DNA of 64,000 bases from an uncultured bacterium. GTDB taxonomy: Bacteria > Desulfobacterota > Desulfovibrionia > Desulfovibrionales > Desulfovibrionaceae. The stretch is taken from positions 1 to 64,000 of the forward strand of contig CAJMLK010000003.1 of the NCBI GenBank assembly GCA_905214305.1, written 5' to 3'. Shown here in pieces: positions 8,030 to 17,681 of this stretch; positions within the stretch are counted from its first letter, which is position 1; every line of letters starts with the position of its first letter. Made by a program: the position numbers and the translations under genes. The notes under the pieces were generated by a model, which made no database searches, was not told the DNA's origin, and worked only from the letters and a program-made list of their open reading frames with translations.

Positions 8030-9771
8030 TGTTTTGAAAGTCTCTGCCGCAATGCGTCCGCATTGGCGGGTTTGAGGTCCAGCGCCTTTTGATAGGCGTT
8101 GCGGGCCTCGTCCTTGAGTCCGGCCTTTGAGGCAATGTCGCCGTAATGTTCCCAGATGGAGGCATCGGCGTTTTCATCAAGCTTGATGGCCCGGCGTATC
8201 TGGATCAGGGCCTCGTCATTCCTGTTCAGCCTGTACAGGGCCCAGGCCAGAGAATCCACGATATACGACTGGTCGGGCGACAGTTCGTCGGCTCTGGCAA
8301 GCAGCTTCAGGGCCCGTTCCAGTTCGCGGTTTTCTTCTGCCAGAGTGTAGCCCACGTAGTTGAGGGCCTGATAGTTGTCCGGATGCAGGGTAAGGATGTG
8401 TTCCATTACCTTGAAGGCCTCTTTTTTGTCGCCGGATTCATCCAGCAAAGAGCCAAGCAGGAAGGCCAATTCCGCATTGTCGGGCCATTTTTTCACGGCC
8501 TTGCGCGCGACCTCGAGCGCCAGCGGCATCTGCTTCTGGCGGGCCAGCAGGCGAACTTCCAGATCCCAGAACTGGGGGAGGTCGCTGAACTGCTTTTGGG
8601 CCTGCCGGGTTGCGGCCAGAGCTTCCTGTTCTTTTCCGGATTCGCCAAGCAACTGTATGCGCAGCAAGGCCCCCTTGGGCGCCGCCTTGCTTTGCGGCGG
8701 GATCCTGTCCAGCCATGAAAGCGCCAGCGGCAAGTCATGACGCTGCTCGTAGGTGAGGTCGGCCAGCAGCAGAAAGACGTCCACAGGGGCGTCATCCTTG
8801 GCGGCGATCTGCTTGAGCAGGCTTTCGGCTTGCAGATAATGGCGCGACTCGATGAAAAGCCCTGCCACCGTCAGCTTGAAAGGTATGGTGTCAGGCCCCT
8901 GGCGCATGTATTTCAGCGCTTTTTCGGGCTGGTTCATGCGCAGCGAGAGGTTGATGACCCGCAGAAGCACATCTTGAGGGGAAAAATTGAATTTAAGCAG
9001 TTTTTCGTATATGTTGCGCGCTGATTTCAATTCTGCGCGCTGCTCGTGAATAAAAGCCAGCTCGGCCATGGCCTCCACAAAGTCGGGCATTTCCTTGATG
9101 GCTTTCTGAAGATAGGGGATGGCCTCTGCCTGTTTATCCATGCCGATGAGTGCGCGGGCATGGTAGTAGTCCACCAGCGGCGTACGCTCCTTGGCGCTGA
9201 CGCTGGTGAGCAGGCTTTCGGCTTCAGCGTATTCTTTGACCTTGACCAGCAGCAGGGCCAATTCCAGACGGGCATCCAGCGAGTCCGGGTGCTTTGCCAG
9301 ATAGGCACGCATAAGCTCCACACCCCGTTCGGGCACTCCCTGTTCCATAAGCGCTTCGGCGTAGAGCAGGTTGAGCGACATGTCGTCGGGGGCCACTGAA
9401 AGCCCCTGCTCAAGATAGGGTACGGCCTCGGCTGACTTGCGGCTTACAAGCCAGACGCCGCCTTCCAGCCAGATGTTGGCGGGCAGCCTTGCTTCGGCCA
9501 TAAGGGGGGCCGCCCGCAGCAGGGCGTCCTCATCTTCCGCGTTGAGGGCCTGGGCGCACAGAAGAAAGGCGTAGGTGCTCCGGGCTTCGGGCGAAAGCTG
9601 CTCTTCGGACTGCTGCACTTCCACGTCGCGCAGGGCCGCAGAGCTTTCCTTGGCCTGGCTTTGGTCGGCCGGAGTTTTTGTTCCGGCACAGCCGCCGCAG
9701 CCAAGCAGGGAAAAAGAGGTGGCGGCGGCCATGATCAGGGCGCAGAGCAGCGCGATATTTTTTCGTTTCAT
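8026..9771 (-). CDS. TPR-repeat lipoprotein
   Basis: The 581-residue product has a signal peptide with lipobox LLGC (Cys25), then a low-complexity linker. About a dozen TPR-like helical repeats follow from ~100 to the C-terminus, for example LNLLYAEALMEQGVPERG and YQALNYVGYTLAEENRELERALKLL. It is probably a cell-envelope scaffold. The 4-nt overlap with the downstream LolB-like gene suggests joint work in lipoprotein or outer-membrane biogenesis, which is inference. It follows rpoH on the same strand after 21 nt. Confidence 0.8.
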   Translation of the reverse strand: MKRKNIALLCALIMAAATSFSLLGCGGCAGTKTPADQSQAKESSAALRDVEVQQSEEQLSPEARSTYAFLLCAQALNAEDEDALLRAAPLMAEARLPANIWLEGGVWLVSRKSAEAVPYLEQGLSVAPDDMSLNLLYAEALMEQGVPERGVELMRAYLAKHPDSLDARLELALLLVKVKEYAEAESLLTSVSAKERTPLVDYYHARALIGMDKQAEAIPYLQKAIKEMPDFVEAMAELAFIHEQRAELKSARNIYEKLLKFNFSPQDVLLRVINLSLRMNQPEKALKYMRQGPDTIPFKLTVAGLFIESRHYLQAESLLKQIAAKDDAPVDVFLLLADLTYEQRHDLPLALSWLDRIPPQSKAAPKGALLRIQLLGESGKEQEALAATRQAQKQFSDLPQFWDLEVRLLARQKQMPLALEVARKAVKKWPDNAELAFLLGSLLDESGDKKEAFKVMEHILTLHPDNYQALNYVGYTLAEENRELERALKLLARADELSPDQSYIVDSLAWALYRLNRNDEALIQIRRAIKLDENADASIWEHYGDIASKAGLKDEARNAYQKALDLKPANADALRQRLSKQ

Positions 9772-9792
9772 TGCGGATCGTATCCGTGCAGC

Positions 9793-11121
9793 TTAGGATT
9801 GAATCCAGTGATCGGAGAAGTCTTCTATGTCATTCTTCATATGTTGACCGATTTTTTCTACCAGGCGCGCTTCAAGCTGGCGCACTCTTTCTCTTGTGAT
9901 GTTATACCGTTCGCCTATCTCACGCAAGGTGATCGGCTCGTCGGAAAGCAGCCTGTTGTGCAGGATATACAGCTCTTTTTCGTTGAGTTTCGGCATGATG
10001 GCCTTGAGCTTTGAGCGCACGATTCCCGCGATTTCCGTAGATGCCAGGCTGTCTTCAATGCCGGGCCCCAGTGCGGGCAGAAAGTCCATGCGGGTGGCGC
10101 CGCCCGAATCTTCGCCCACCTGGGCGTTGAGCGACATGTCCGTGGACGCAAGGCGCTGGTCCATCTCGTTGATCTGCTCTTCGGTCACGCCCAGACGCTC
10201 CGAAAGCATGGCTGCATCGGGATCATAGCCCTGCATGATGAGCTTCTGGCGTTCCCTGTTCAGATTGTAGAACAGTTTGCGCTGCACCTGTGTGGTGCCG
10301 ATCTTGACCATGCGCCAGTTGTCCATGATGAACTTGAGAATATACGCCTTGATCCAGAACGAGGCATAATAGGAAAACTTGATGCCCTTGTCGGGGTCAA
10401 ACTTGTTGACCGCGCGCATGAGGCCCACATTGCCTTCCTGCACAAGGTCAAGCACGTTCTGCATCCAGCGGCGCTGAAAATCCATGGCAATACGCACGAC
10501 CAGACGCAGATGGGACGAAACCAGACGAAAGGCGGCGTCTGCGTCATTGTGATCGCGCACGCGCACAGCCAGCTCATGTTCCTCTTCGGGCTTGAGCATG
10601 GGAAAGCGGCTTACTTCACGGAGGTACAGGTGCAGGCTGTCGCGAGTGCCCACAGCGGGCACGCGCGAGGAAGAGGGCGCGGGCACTCTGCGGCCCCGGT
10701 CGTCTTCATGCTCCAGGCCCGGTTCTTCGCCATCATCCATGTCGGCGTCAAGCAACTCGTCTTCGCTGTCCGGGCTGTCCGGAGCGTCGATGTCCGGCTC
10801 GTCCGTCTCGTGTTCGTGCTCGGCTTCGTCCACATCAAGCACCGGGCCGGTGTAGCGGCTTTCTTCGTCAGGCTCGGGTGGCGAGGGTTTTTCTTTTTTT
10901 CGTTTCTTGCCGGTATTTCCGGCGGCTGCTCTGGCTTCAAGGCCCGCGGCCGTGCGGGCCCGTGTTTTGCCCGCCGCTGCCCTTGCCGTGGCGGAAGCTT
11001 TTCCGGGAGTGTCTTCAGGCGCGACAACCTCCACCGGAAGCGCGGTTTTTTTGCCTTTTGCCGCTGCTGCTGCCTTGGTTTTGCTCGGGGTTATCTTGCT
11101 ATTTTTTTTCATTTTATCCAT
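9793..11121 (-). CDS. rpoH: RNA polymerase sigma-32-type factor with a 160-residue N-terminal extension
   Basis: From about residue 160 this is a sigma-70-family protein: region 1.2/2 at RDSLHLYLREVSRF, core-binding DLVQEGNVGLMRAV, -10 recognition KFSYYASFWIKAYI, and region 4 helix-turn-helix LREIGERYNITRERVRQLE. The segment VQRKLFYNLNRER at 279-291 is the RpoH box that marks heat-shock sigma factors. Residues 1-159 are unusual: an Ala/Lys/Arg-rich block (1-80) followed by a strongly acidic block (~85-143), together looking disordered. RpoH normally has nothing there. It is divergent from metH. Confidence 0.9.
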   Translation of the reverse strand: MDKMKKNSKITPSKTKAAAAAKGKKTALPVEVVAPEDTPGKASATARAAAGKTRARTAAGLEARAAAGNTGKKRKKEKPSPPEPDEESRYTGPVLDVDEAEHEHETDEPDIDAPDSPDSEDELLDADMDDGEEPGLEHEDDRGRRVPAPSSSRVPAVGTRDSLHLYLREVSRFPMLKPEEEHELAVRVRDHNDADAAFRLVSSHLRLVVRIAMDFQRRWMQNVLDLVQEGNVGLMRAVNKFDPDKGIKFSYYASFWIKAYILKFIMDNWRMVKIGTTQVQRKLFYNLNRERQKLIMQGYDPDAAMLSERLGVTEEQINEMDQRLASTDMSLNAQVGEDSGGATRMDFLPALGPGIEDSLASTEIAGIVRSKLKAIMPKLNEKELYILHNRLLSDEPITLREIGERYNITRERVRQLEARLVEKIGQHMKNDIEDFSDHWIQS

Positions 11122-11485
11122 ACTCAGGCATTGGCGCTTTCAAAAGCGCTGCAATGTCTGTATGCTATAGTTTTGGTTTATTCTTTTCAATATTATTCAT
11201 CGGGGCATGGAACAGCCGTCCGTTGATTACATGTGCGGCCGTTACGGCGGGCTTGTCGCGCCCGGCCTTTCGACCGGGATTTTCAGGACAGTTTGCTGGT
11301 TGCGCAGGCCATCATTTTTTTGATGAACGTGCCTGCGGCTTCCGCTCCTGTGGAAAACCCGCAGCTGCCGGAACGTTTGCATACCATACAGGCATTATGG
11401 TTGGAAAGCAAAGACGGGCTTTGCGCGGCAGCCGGGAAAGGCTTGCTTTTTCCAGTAAACTATGACGGCCAAGGTGGCGGCATTC
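11122..11485. promoter_or_regulatory. Divergent rpoH-metH promoter region
   Basis: This 364-nt gap contains a near-perfect palindrome just upstream of rpoH at about 11136-11151 (GCGCTTT-CA-AAAGCGC on the plus strand), which could be an operator or leader hairpin. I looked for and did not find a recognisable B12 or SAM riboswitch before metH. An AAGGTGG ribosome-binding site at 11471-11477 decides the metH start. Confidence 0.45.
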
Positions 11486-13894
11486 ATGACTTTCAGACAA
11501 GCGCTCGGTTCGGGACGCCCTCTTTTGCTTGATGGCGCCATGGGAACCATGCTTCAGGCCTCCGGTCTTCCCGCAGGTACAAGCCCGGAAGAATTTTGCA
11601 TGGCAAATCCCGACATCCTGCGGGGCATACATGCATCCTACCTCAAGGCGGGCGTTGACCTGCTCACGTCGTGCACATTCGGGGGCAATGCCTACAAGCT
11701 GCCGAAAGGGCTTGATGTTTTTTCTTTTAACAAGCGCATGGCCTCTGTGGCGCGCGCGGCTGCGGCCGATGTGCCCCGCCCGGAAGGTCGCCCGGTCTTT
11801 GTGGCGGGCAACGTGGGGCCTACCGGGCACTTTGCCAAGCCTTTGGGACCGGTAGAACCTGCTGAGCTGATTGAAGTTTTTGCCCAGCAGATCCGGGGCC
11901 TTGTGGCTGGCGGCGCTGATCTTGTTTTTATCGAGACCCAGTTTGATCTGGCCGAAGCCAGAGCCGCCGTGGTGGCTGCCAGACAGGTCTGTGATCTGCC
12001 CGTGATGGTTTCCATGACATTTGAGCAGGGCGTGAGCCTTACAGGTTCAACCCCCGCCATTTTTGCCGAAACCATGCAAAATATGGGCGTAGATGTTGTG
12101 GGAACCAACTGCAGTCTTGGCCCGGAGCAGATGGAGCCTGTGGTTGCCGAGCTTCTGGGCGTATGCGCCTGCCCGGTCATGGCCGAGCCCAATGCGGGTC
12201 TGCCCGAACTGCGGGGCACGCAAACGGTGTTCCCGCTGGGGCCTGAAGATTTTGCCCGCAAAACATCCTCGTTTGCCCATATGGGTGCGCAGGTGCTGGG
12301 CGGCTGCTGCGGCACAACGCCCGAGCACCTTGCGGCGCTGGCGCAAAGTCTGCGCGGGCTTGGCGAGGTACGTTCCACAGGCGTGACGCGCAGCGGCATC
12401 TGCCTGACGAGCCGTTCGCAGATGGTGCGCGTCGGCGCGGGGCAGCCTCTTGCCATTATCGGCGAGCGCATCAATCCCACAGGCAAAAAACAGCTTACGC
12501 TTGAACTTCAGGAAGGGCGCTTTGATACGGCCCTGCAGTTTGCAGATGCGCAGCTTGAGGCTGGCGCCACGGTGCTGGACGTGAACGTGGGCGCGCCGCT
12601 TGTGGACGAAACCGCGCTTTTGCCCGAACTGGTACAGAGGCTGGTGGGGCGGCTCACAGTGCCGCTTTCTCTGGATTCTTCCAATGCTCAGGCCATTGCC
12701 GCCGCCTTGCCCTATTGCCCCGGCTCTTTTCTGGTAAATTCCGTCAGCGGCGAAGAAGGCCGAATGGAGCTGCTGGGGCCGCTGTGCCGCGATTACGGTG
12801 CGCCTTTCATTCTGCTGCCTCTTGAGGGGGCAACCCTGCCCGAAAAAGCTGCGGAGCGCATCCGCACGGTGGAAAGCCTTCTCCTGCGCGCCGAGCGCCT
12901 GGGCATTCCACGTCGGCTCATGATGGTGGACATTCTGGCTCTGGCAGTATCTTCCAGCCCGGACGGCGCGCGTCAGTGTCTTGAAATGACGCGTTGGTGC
13001 GCCGAACAGGGTTTGCCCACAACCCTTGGCCTTTCCAATCTTTCTTTCGGCCTGCCCGCGCGTGATCTGCTCAATGCCACATTTCTGGCCTACGCCGCAG
13101 GGGCGGGACTTTCATCGTGCATTGCCAACCCCTCGGCCCAGCGTCTGCGCGAGGCGGCTGACGCTCTCAAGGTGCTCGGCGAGCATGACCCGCACGCTTC
13201 TTCGTTTATTTCAGGTTACGCCAGCTGGAAGCCCGGTGAAGGCAGCGTGCTGCAACGCCAGGGTGGCGGCGGGGCGTCCAAAACCCTCGGGGAGGCCGTG
13301 CTGAACGGCGACAGGGAAAATGTCCTGTCGTTGCTTGAGGCCGAACTGTCCGCAGGGGCAGAGCCTTTCACCCTTGTGCAGGAAGTGCTTATTCCGGCCA
13401 TTACCGAGGTGGGCGCACGGTACGAGCGGCGGGAATATTTCTTGCCCCAGCTTATCCGTGCGGCCGAAACCATGCAGACGGCTTTTGCCCATCTGAAGCC
13501 CCGGCTTGAAGCCGGGCGTGGCCCGGAAGAGCGGCCGGTGGTGATAATGGCTACGGTGGAAGGGGATATTCATGATATTGGCAAAAATATCGTTTCCCTG
13601 CTGCTGGGCAATCACGGTTTTGATGTCATTGACGCGGGCAAGGATGTGCCTGCTGAAGATATCGTGGCTTGCGCCCTTGAGCATAAAGCGCGTATTATCG
13701 GCCTGTCGGCCCTGATGACCACAACGATGGTACGTATGGAAGATACCATAAAGCTGGTCAGGGATAAGGGGCTGGGCATCAAGGTGATGGTGGGCGGCGC
13801 TGCCGTCACTCAGGCATTTGCCGACGCCATCGGAGCCGACGCCTATTGCGCGGATGCCGTGGGCGCCGTGCGGGCCGCCAAGAATTTCATGTAG
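11486..13894 (+). CDS. metH: Cobalamin-dependent methionine synthase, short form without the reactivation domain
   Basis: MetH transfers the methyl group of methyl-tetrahydrofolate to homocysteine through B12. From ATG 11486 (AAGGTGG upstream) the product is 802 residues. In order these are the homocysteine-binding barrel (DGAMGTML; zinc cysteines in GTNCSLG and GGCCGTT near 288), the pterin barrel (IIGERINPTGKK), the four-helix cap, and the B12 domain with the axial-His motif DIHDIGKNIVSLLLG. The C-terminal AdoMet reactivation domain of E. coli MetH (~330 residues) is absent, as in many anaerobes, so reactivation of oxidised cobalamin must use a separate protein or another route. Confidence 0.95.
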   Translation: MTFRQALGSGRPLLLDGAMGTMLQASGLPAGTSPEEFCMANPDILRGIHASYLKAGVDLLTSCTFGGNAYKLPKGLDVFSFNKRMASVARAAAADVPRPEGRPVFVAGNVGPTGHFAKPLGPVEPAELIEVFAQQIRGLVAGGADLVFIETQFDLAEARAAVVAARQVCDLPVMVSMTFEQGVSLTGSTPAIFAETMQNMGVDVVGTNCSLGPEQMEPVVAELLGVCACPVMAEPNAGLPELRGTQTVFPLGPEDFARKTSSFAHMGAQVLGGCCGTTPEHLAALAQSLRGLGEVRSTGVTRSGICLTSRSQMVRVGAGQPLAIIGERINPTGKKQLTLELQEGRFDTALQFADAQLEAGATVLDVNVGAPLVDETALLPELVQRLVGRLTVPLSLDSSNAQAIAAALPYCPGSFLVNSVSGEEGRMELLGPLCRDYGAPFILLPLEGATLPEKAAERIRTVESLLLRAERLGIPRRLMMVDILALAVSSSPDGARQCLEMTRWCAEQGLPTTLGLSNLSFGLPARDLLNATFLAYAAGAGLSSCIANPSAQRLREAADALKVLGEHDPHASSFISGYASWKPGEGSVLQRQGGGGASKTLGEAVLNGDRENVLSLLEAELSAGAEPFTLVQEVLIPAITEVGARYERREYFLPQLIRAAETMQTAFAHLKPRLEAGRGPEERPVVIMATVEGDIHDIGKNIVSLLLGNHGFDVIDAGKDVPAEDIVACALEHKARIIGLSALMTTTMVRMEDTIKLVRDKGLGIKVMVGGAAVTQAFADAIGADAYCADAVGAVRAAKNFM

Positions 13895-14008
13895 CGATGT
13901 TCTGCAATTCGTGGGTGCGGTCATGCCGTGCGCCCGCGCGCAAGGCCCGGCGGCATGGTAACCCTTCACGCATATTCCGGCCATGAATACGGCCCGTAAA
14001 GGTATGAT

Positions 14009-14485
14009 ATGAAAAAAATTATTCTTCCCTTGCTGCTGTGCCTGCTTTTGCCCTGCGCGGCATTTGCCGGCTCTTCGTCCGCCTCGGGCGTGCCTTCGCT
14101 CAATCTGGCCGGGCTGACAGACCTTCTGACCAAGAACAAGGGCAAGGTCATCATGCTCAATTTTTTTGCCACATGGTGCCCGCCCTGCCAGGTGGAGATT
14201 CCCGAGCTTGTGCAGGTGAACAAGAAATACGCCGGCAAGGATGTGCTTATCATCAGCCTTTCCGTGGATGACGATGCCAAGGTTGTGGCGCCGTTTATCA
14301 AGAAAATGGGCATGGACTACCCCGTGTACATGGCAGACCGTGATATTGCCAAGGCGTTTCAGATAACCAGCATCCCGCACAATGTTTTTTATGCCAAGGA
14401 CGGGCAGCGCGTCATCTCCGAGCCGGGCATTGCCGATGCCGAAATGATGGAAATGGTGTTCAGCAAGCTGCTTGAGCAGAAGTAA
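14009..14485 (+). CDS. TlpA/ResA-like periplasmic thioredoxin
   Basis: The 158-residue product has a signal peptide (MKKIILPLLLCLLLPCAAFA, cleavage near residue 20), then a thioredoxin fold with redox motif WCPPC (Cys57, Cys60) and the cis-proline segment TSIPHNV. This is the TlpA/ResA/DsbE type, which reduces or supplies disulfides outside the membrane, for example in cytochrome c maturation. No cytochrome maturation gene is next to it, so the partner is unknown. It follows metH after 114 nt. Confidence 0.88.
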   Translation: MKKIILPLLLCLLLPCAAFAGSSSASGVPSLNLAGLTDLLTKNKGKVIMLNFFATWCPPCQVEIPELVQVNKKYAGKDVLIISLSVDDDAKVVAPFIKKMGMDYPVYMADRDIAKAFQITSIPHNVFYAKDGQRVISEPGIADAEMMEMVFSKLLEQK

Positions 14486-14700
14486 GCATATAAACACGTT
14501 CCGTGCCCCGGTTTCAGGGCTGCGCGTCCATCGCGCGGCTCGTGCCGGGCCGGAACGTGGCCATAAAAATATGGGCGGCAGGCGCGTGGGGTGCCCGCTG
14601 TCCCGACCGCATTGATCAATGCGGATTGTTCGCCATGGAGCCGGAAAATGTTGCGGCCCCTGAAGATGGGGCCGCCCTGCGGCCCGTGCTGGAGGATCAG

Positions 14701-15252
14701 ATGTCTAAGGTGGGGCATGAGATTAAGGTCAAAGAACTGAAAACCGTCTTCAGTCAGGAGCAGATTGCTCAACGGGTGAAGGAGCTGGCCGCTGAAATTG
14801 ACGCCTGTTATGGTCAGGAACCTTTGGTAGCCATATGTGTGCTCAAGGGCGGCTTTGTGTTTTTCAGCGACCTGGTACGGGCCTTGCAAAATAAGAACCT
14901 GGAGCTGGACTTCGTGCGCCTGTCCAGCTACGGCAAGGGATCAAGCAGTTCCAAGCATGTTATTTTCAACAAGGATATCGAGATTGATATCTGTGACAAG
15001 CATGTGCTGATTGTTGAAGATATTGTGGACAGTGGGCACAGCATGCGTTTTCTGCTTGGGCAGTTCGCCGCGCGCAAGGCCCGCAGTCTGCGGCTGGCCT
15101 CGTTGGTGGACAAGAATGAAAGGCGCGAAATTGACGTTCACGTCGACTTTGCCGGCTTTAAGCTGACGCAGGGCTTTATCGTGGGGTATGGTCTCGATTA
15201 CGCCGAACACTATCGTAATCTGCCCGCTGTCTTTGAGATCATTCCCGAATAA
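14701..15252 (+). CDS. hpt: Hypoxanthine phosphoribosyltransferase
   Basis: Hpt salvages hypoxanthine (and guanine) with PRPP to form IMP or GMP. The 183-residue protein shows VAICVLKGGFVFFSDL, the flexible loop SSYGKGSSSSKHV, the PRPP motif VLIVEDIVDSGHSM and the C-terminal VGYGLDYAEHYRNLP, all typical. ATG 14701 has GGAGG five bases upstream; the open frame continues ~200 nt further up but with no family match. It consumes the product of Prs. Confidence 0.95.
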   Translation: MSKVGHEIKVKELKTVFSQEQIAQRVKELAAEIDACYGQEPLVAICVLKGGFVFFSDLVRALQNKNLELDFVRLSSYGKGSSSSKHVIFNKDIEIDICDKHVLIVEDIVDSGHSMRFLLGQFAARKARSLRLASLVDKNERREIDVHVDFAGFKLTQGFIVGYGLDYAEHYRNLPAVFEIIPE

Positions 15253-15299
15253 ACGTTCCGCTGTACCGGCTGCCGGATACGGTTTTGGAGAGTAACGGC

Positions 15300-16019
15300 A
15301 TGGAAGTAAGATGTCCCAATTGTTCAAGCCGCTTTAACCTGCCGGATCAACTTGCCCGGCCGGGTGTGAAGCTGCGTTGTTCGGTCTGCAAGACTGTGTT
15401 TGCCTATGATCCGGCCGAGCAGCTTGCCACCCAGGGGCCTCTGCCTGATATGCCCGTGAAAAAGCGGGGCAGGCTTGGCAAGCTGTTTGGCATACTGTTG
15501 CTTGTGCTGGCTTGTGGCGGAGGTGCATACTGGTACTTCAAGCATTCCGCCGCTGGTGAAAACGCCCCGCCCACAGAGCAGGAACTGGCGAAAAAGGTGG
15601 AAATGCTCACCATGCGCAATGTGCGCCAGTACTATGTGGACAATGAAAAGGTGGGCAAGGTCTTTGTTATTGAGGGCAAGGTGGTTAACGAGTTTCCTGA
15701 ACCAAAGGAGCTGGTTACCGTTGAGGCCGCCATTTACGACAAGGACAAGAAAACGCTCGCCACCAAAAAGCAGCTTGGCGGCGTGCAGCTTTCCCTTTTT
15801 CAGCTTCAGGTATTGAGCGAAAAGGAGATGGAGTCTTTTCTCAACAACAAGGTGGAGATTCTCACCAACAATACCAATGTCCCCCGTGGGGGCGAGGTTC
15901 CCTTTATGGTGCTGTTCTATGCGCCTCCTGATGGCGTGGCCGAATTCGGCGTGCGTATCGTGGACGTGAAGGATATCCCCGTACAGGAAGACAGGCAGGG
16001 CGAGAAGGCCGCCAAATAG
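15300..16019 (+). CDS. Zinc-ribbon, single-membrane-span protein (DUF3426-like)
   Basis: The 239-residue product starts with an MJ0042-type zinc ribbon (Cys5, Cys8, Cys27, Cys30: MEVRCPNC ... LRCSVC). A short Pro/Lys linker and one transmembrane segment follow (about 66-82, LGKLFGILLLVLACGGGAYW), then a ~150-residue extracytoplasmic domain like DUF3426. It is therefore a bitopic protein with a cytosolic zinc finger; its function is unknown. ATG 15300 has GGAG nine bases upstream. It follows hpt closely and ends at a strong terminator. Confidence 0.8.
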   Translation: MEVRCPNCSSRFNLPDQLARPGVKLRCSVCKTVFAYDPAEQLATQGPLPDMPVKKRGRLGKLFGILLLVLACGGGAYWYFKHSAAGENAPPTEQELAKKVEMLTMRNVRQYYVDNEKVGKVFVIEGKVVNEFPEPKELVTVEAAIYDKDKKTLATKKQLGGVQLSLFQLQVLSEKEMESFLNNKVEILTNNTNVPRGGEVPFMVLFYAPPDGVAEFGVRIVDVKDIPVQEDRQGEKAAK

Positions 16020-16064
16020 AAAAATTCTTCAGACTCCGGACGCCACAGGCTGTTTCCACCTGTT

Positions 16065-16097
16065 CGCCCGCCGCCGATCTCGCATCGGCGGCGGGCG
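16065..16097 (+). terminator. Terminator after the zinc-ribbon gene
   Basis: A perfect 14-bp stem, 16065-16078 with 16084-16097, has a 5-nt loop and is followed by TTTCG. It ends the metH-side plus-strand run. Confidence 0.75.
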
Positions 16098-16241
16098 TTT
16101 CGCTGTTGGGGGAGGATATGTTTGCAATGCGGCGGCCAGCATCGAAGGCACGGCCCCCTTTGCCCGGCGGCAGCGGCAGGGCAAAGGGGGCTTTCACAGG
16201 GGGGAATGTCTGCATCCGCAGGGGTGTGCGGCCTGACTGTT

Positions 16242-16271
16242 CACGGCCGGGGTCGGCAATCCCCGGCCGTG
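16242..16271 (-). terminator. Terminator of the MHS transporter gene
   Basis: An 11-bp perfect stem (CACGGCCGGGG / CCCCGGCCGTG) lies 23 nt past the transporter stop on the minus strand. A second stem-forming pair (CCCCCTTTGCCC-type arms, about 16155-16192) lies just beyond. Confidence 0.6.
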
Positions 16272-16293
16272 TTCAGGGCAGACTCAGGAGATG

Positions 16294-17670
16294 TCAGGCG
16301 TTCTGTTCGCTTGCGGAACCGGGGGCAAGAACGCTGTTTTCTTCATCGGGCAGCACGCGCGGCTCAGCCTTGGCAAGCCGGAGGTTGCCTATCCATATGG
16401 TGGACGCGGTGCTGATGACGCCCGCCACAAGCAGGTATCCGCAGAGATACCAGGGTTGAGAATCGTTGGCCTGCACAAGCATGGTCGCTATCATGGGCGT
16501 CAGGCCCGAAGCGAAAATGCCCGAGAACTGGTAGACGAATGAAATGCTGGAATACCGCACCGAGGCATCGAAACTTTCAGAAAACAGGCTTGCCATGCTG
16601 GCATAGGCTGCAGCGTAGATAATGCCAAAGGGAACGATAATGGCCAGATAGACAAAGAAAAGGTTTGTGGTGGCGTAGTTGTGCAGTACCCAGAATACCG
16701 GGTAGGCGGTTATGCCCAGCAGCAGGGCGGCCGTGCCGAAGATGCGGCCTTTGCCCACACGGTCTGCCATGGCTCCCCACATGGGAATGAAGCAGGCCAT
16801 GACACCAGAGGCCACCACAACGGCCATGAGGGCCACCGTGCGGTTAACGCCGCAGGTCTGTGTAAGATAGGTCAGTGAAAACACACCAAAAACGTTAAAG
16901 GCGATGCCTTCCACAAATCGCGCACCCACGCAGGCCGTAAGGGTTTTGGGATAGCGCTTGAAGGCTTCAAGCATGGGGTAGCGTATTTTCGCCACTTCTT
17001 TCTTGGCAGAGGAAAAGTCCTGGGTTTCCTGAACGGATGTGCGTATGTACGCGCCCACAAGCACCAGCACCGCGCTCAGCAAAAAGGCGATGCGCCAGCC
17101 CCAGGCAAGAAACGCTTCGTCAGACAGCAGGAATGAAAGCAGGCCGATAACCCCGGAAGCCAGCATCAGGCCCAGTGAAAGGCCGACCTGGGGCAAGCTG
17201 CCGTAAAATGCACGCTTGTGGGCCGGTGCGGATTCATAGGCCATGAGCACGGCGCCTCCCCATTCCCCGCCAAGCCCGATGCCCTGAGCCAGACGGCAGA
17301 TAACCAGCAGAATGGGCGCCCAGATGCCGATGGTGTCGTAAGAGGGAATGCAGCCAATGAGCACCGTGGCAACACCCATGATCTCAAGGGTGAGGATGAG
17401 CATTTTTTTACGGCCGATCTTGTCGCCAAAGTGACCAAAGATAATGCCGCCCAAGGGGCGGGCCACAAAACCCACGGCAAAGGTGGCGAATGCCAGAATG
17501 GTTCCTACGCCCGGTGAAAATGCGGGAAAATAAAGCTTGTTGAACACAAGCCCGGCCACCACGCCATAAAGGAAAAAGTCATACCATTCGATAACCGCGC
17601 CCATGAGGGAGGAGATAACCACGCGGCGCAGGTTTTTTTGCGCCTGTTTGTCAGTAACGGCAACGCTCAT
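16294..17670 (-). CDS. MHS-family (metabolite:H+ symporter) MFS transporter
   Basis: The 458-residue protein has about 12 transmembrane helices. It shows the MHS/ShiA/ProP signature: ISSLMGAVIEWYDFFLYG in helix 1, FGHFGDKIGRKK in the first cytoplasmic loop, and RLAQGIGLGGEWGGA. These carriers import small organic anions or zwitterions with protons. It lies 11 nt downstream of the amidohydrolase-like gene, in a unit with a sigma-54-type promoter facing away from islA. Import of isethionate or a related sulfonate is the obvious inference but is not shown. Start ATG 17670 follows GGAGAAGGAT. Confidence 0.85.
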   Translation of the reverse strand: MSVAVTDKQAQKNLRRVVISSLMGAVIEWYDFFLYGVVAGLVFNKLYFPAFSPGVGTILAFATFAVGFVARPLGGIIFGHFGDKIGRKKMLILTLEIMGVATVLIGCIPSYDTIGIWAPILLVICRLAQGIGLGGEWGGAVLMAYESAPAHKRAFYGSLPQVGLSLGLMLASGVIGLLSFLLSDEAFLAWGWRIAFLLSAVLVLVGAYIRTSVQETQDFSSAKKEVAKIRYPMLEAFKRYPKTLTACVGARFVEGIAFNVFGVFSLTYLTQTCGVNRTVALMAVVVASGVMACFIPMWGAMADRVGKGRIFGTAALLLGITAYPVFWVLHNYATTNLFFVYLAIIVPFGIIYAAAYASMASLFSESFDASVRYSSISFVYQFSGIFASGLTPMIATMLVQANDSQPWYLCGYLLVAGVISTASTIWIGNLRLAKAEPRVLPDEENSVLAPGSASEQNA

Positions 17671-17681
17671 ATCCTTCTCCT

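Noticed and set aside
11122..11485. B12 or SAM riboswitch before metH
   Set aside because: No B12-box-like or SAM-type core could be recognised; only the ribosome-binding site and general GC-rich sequence are seen.
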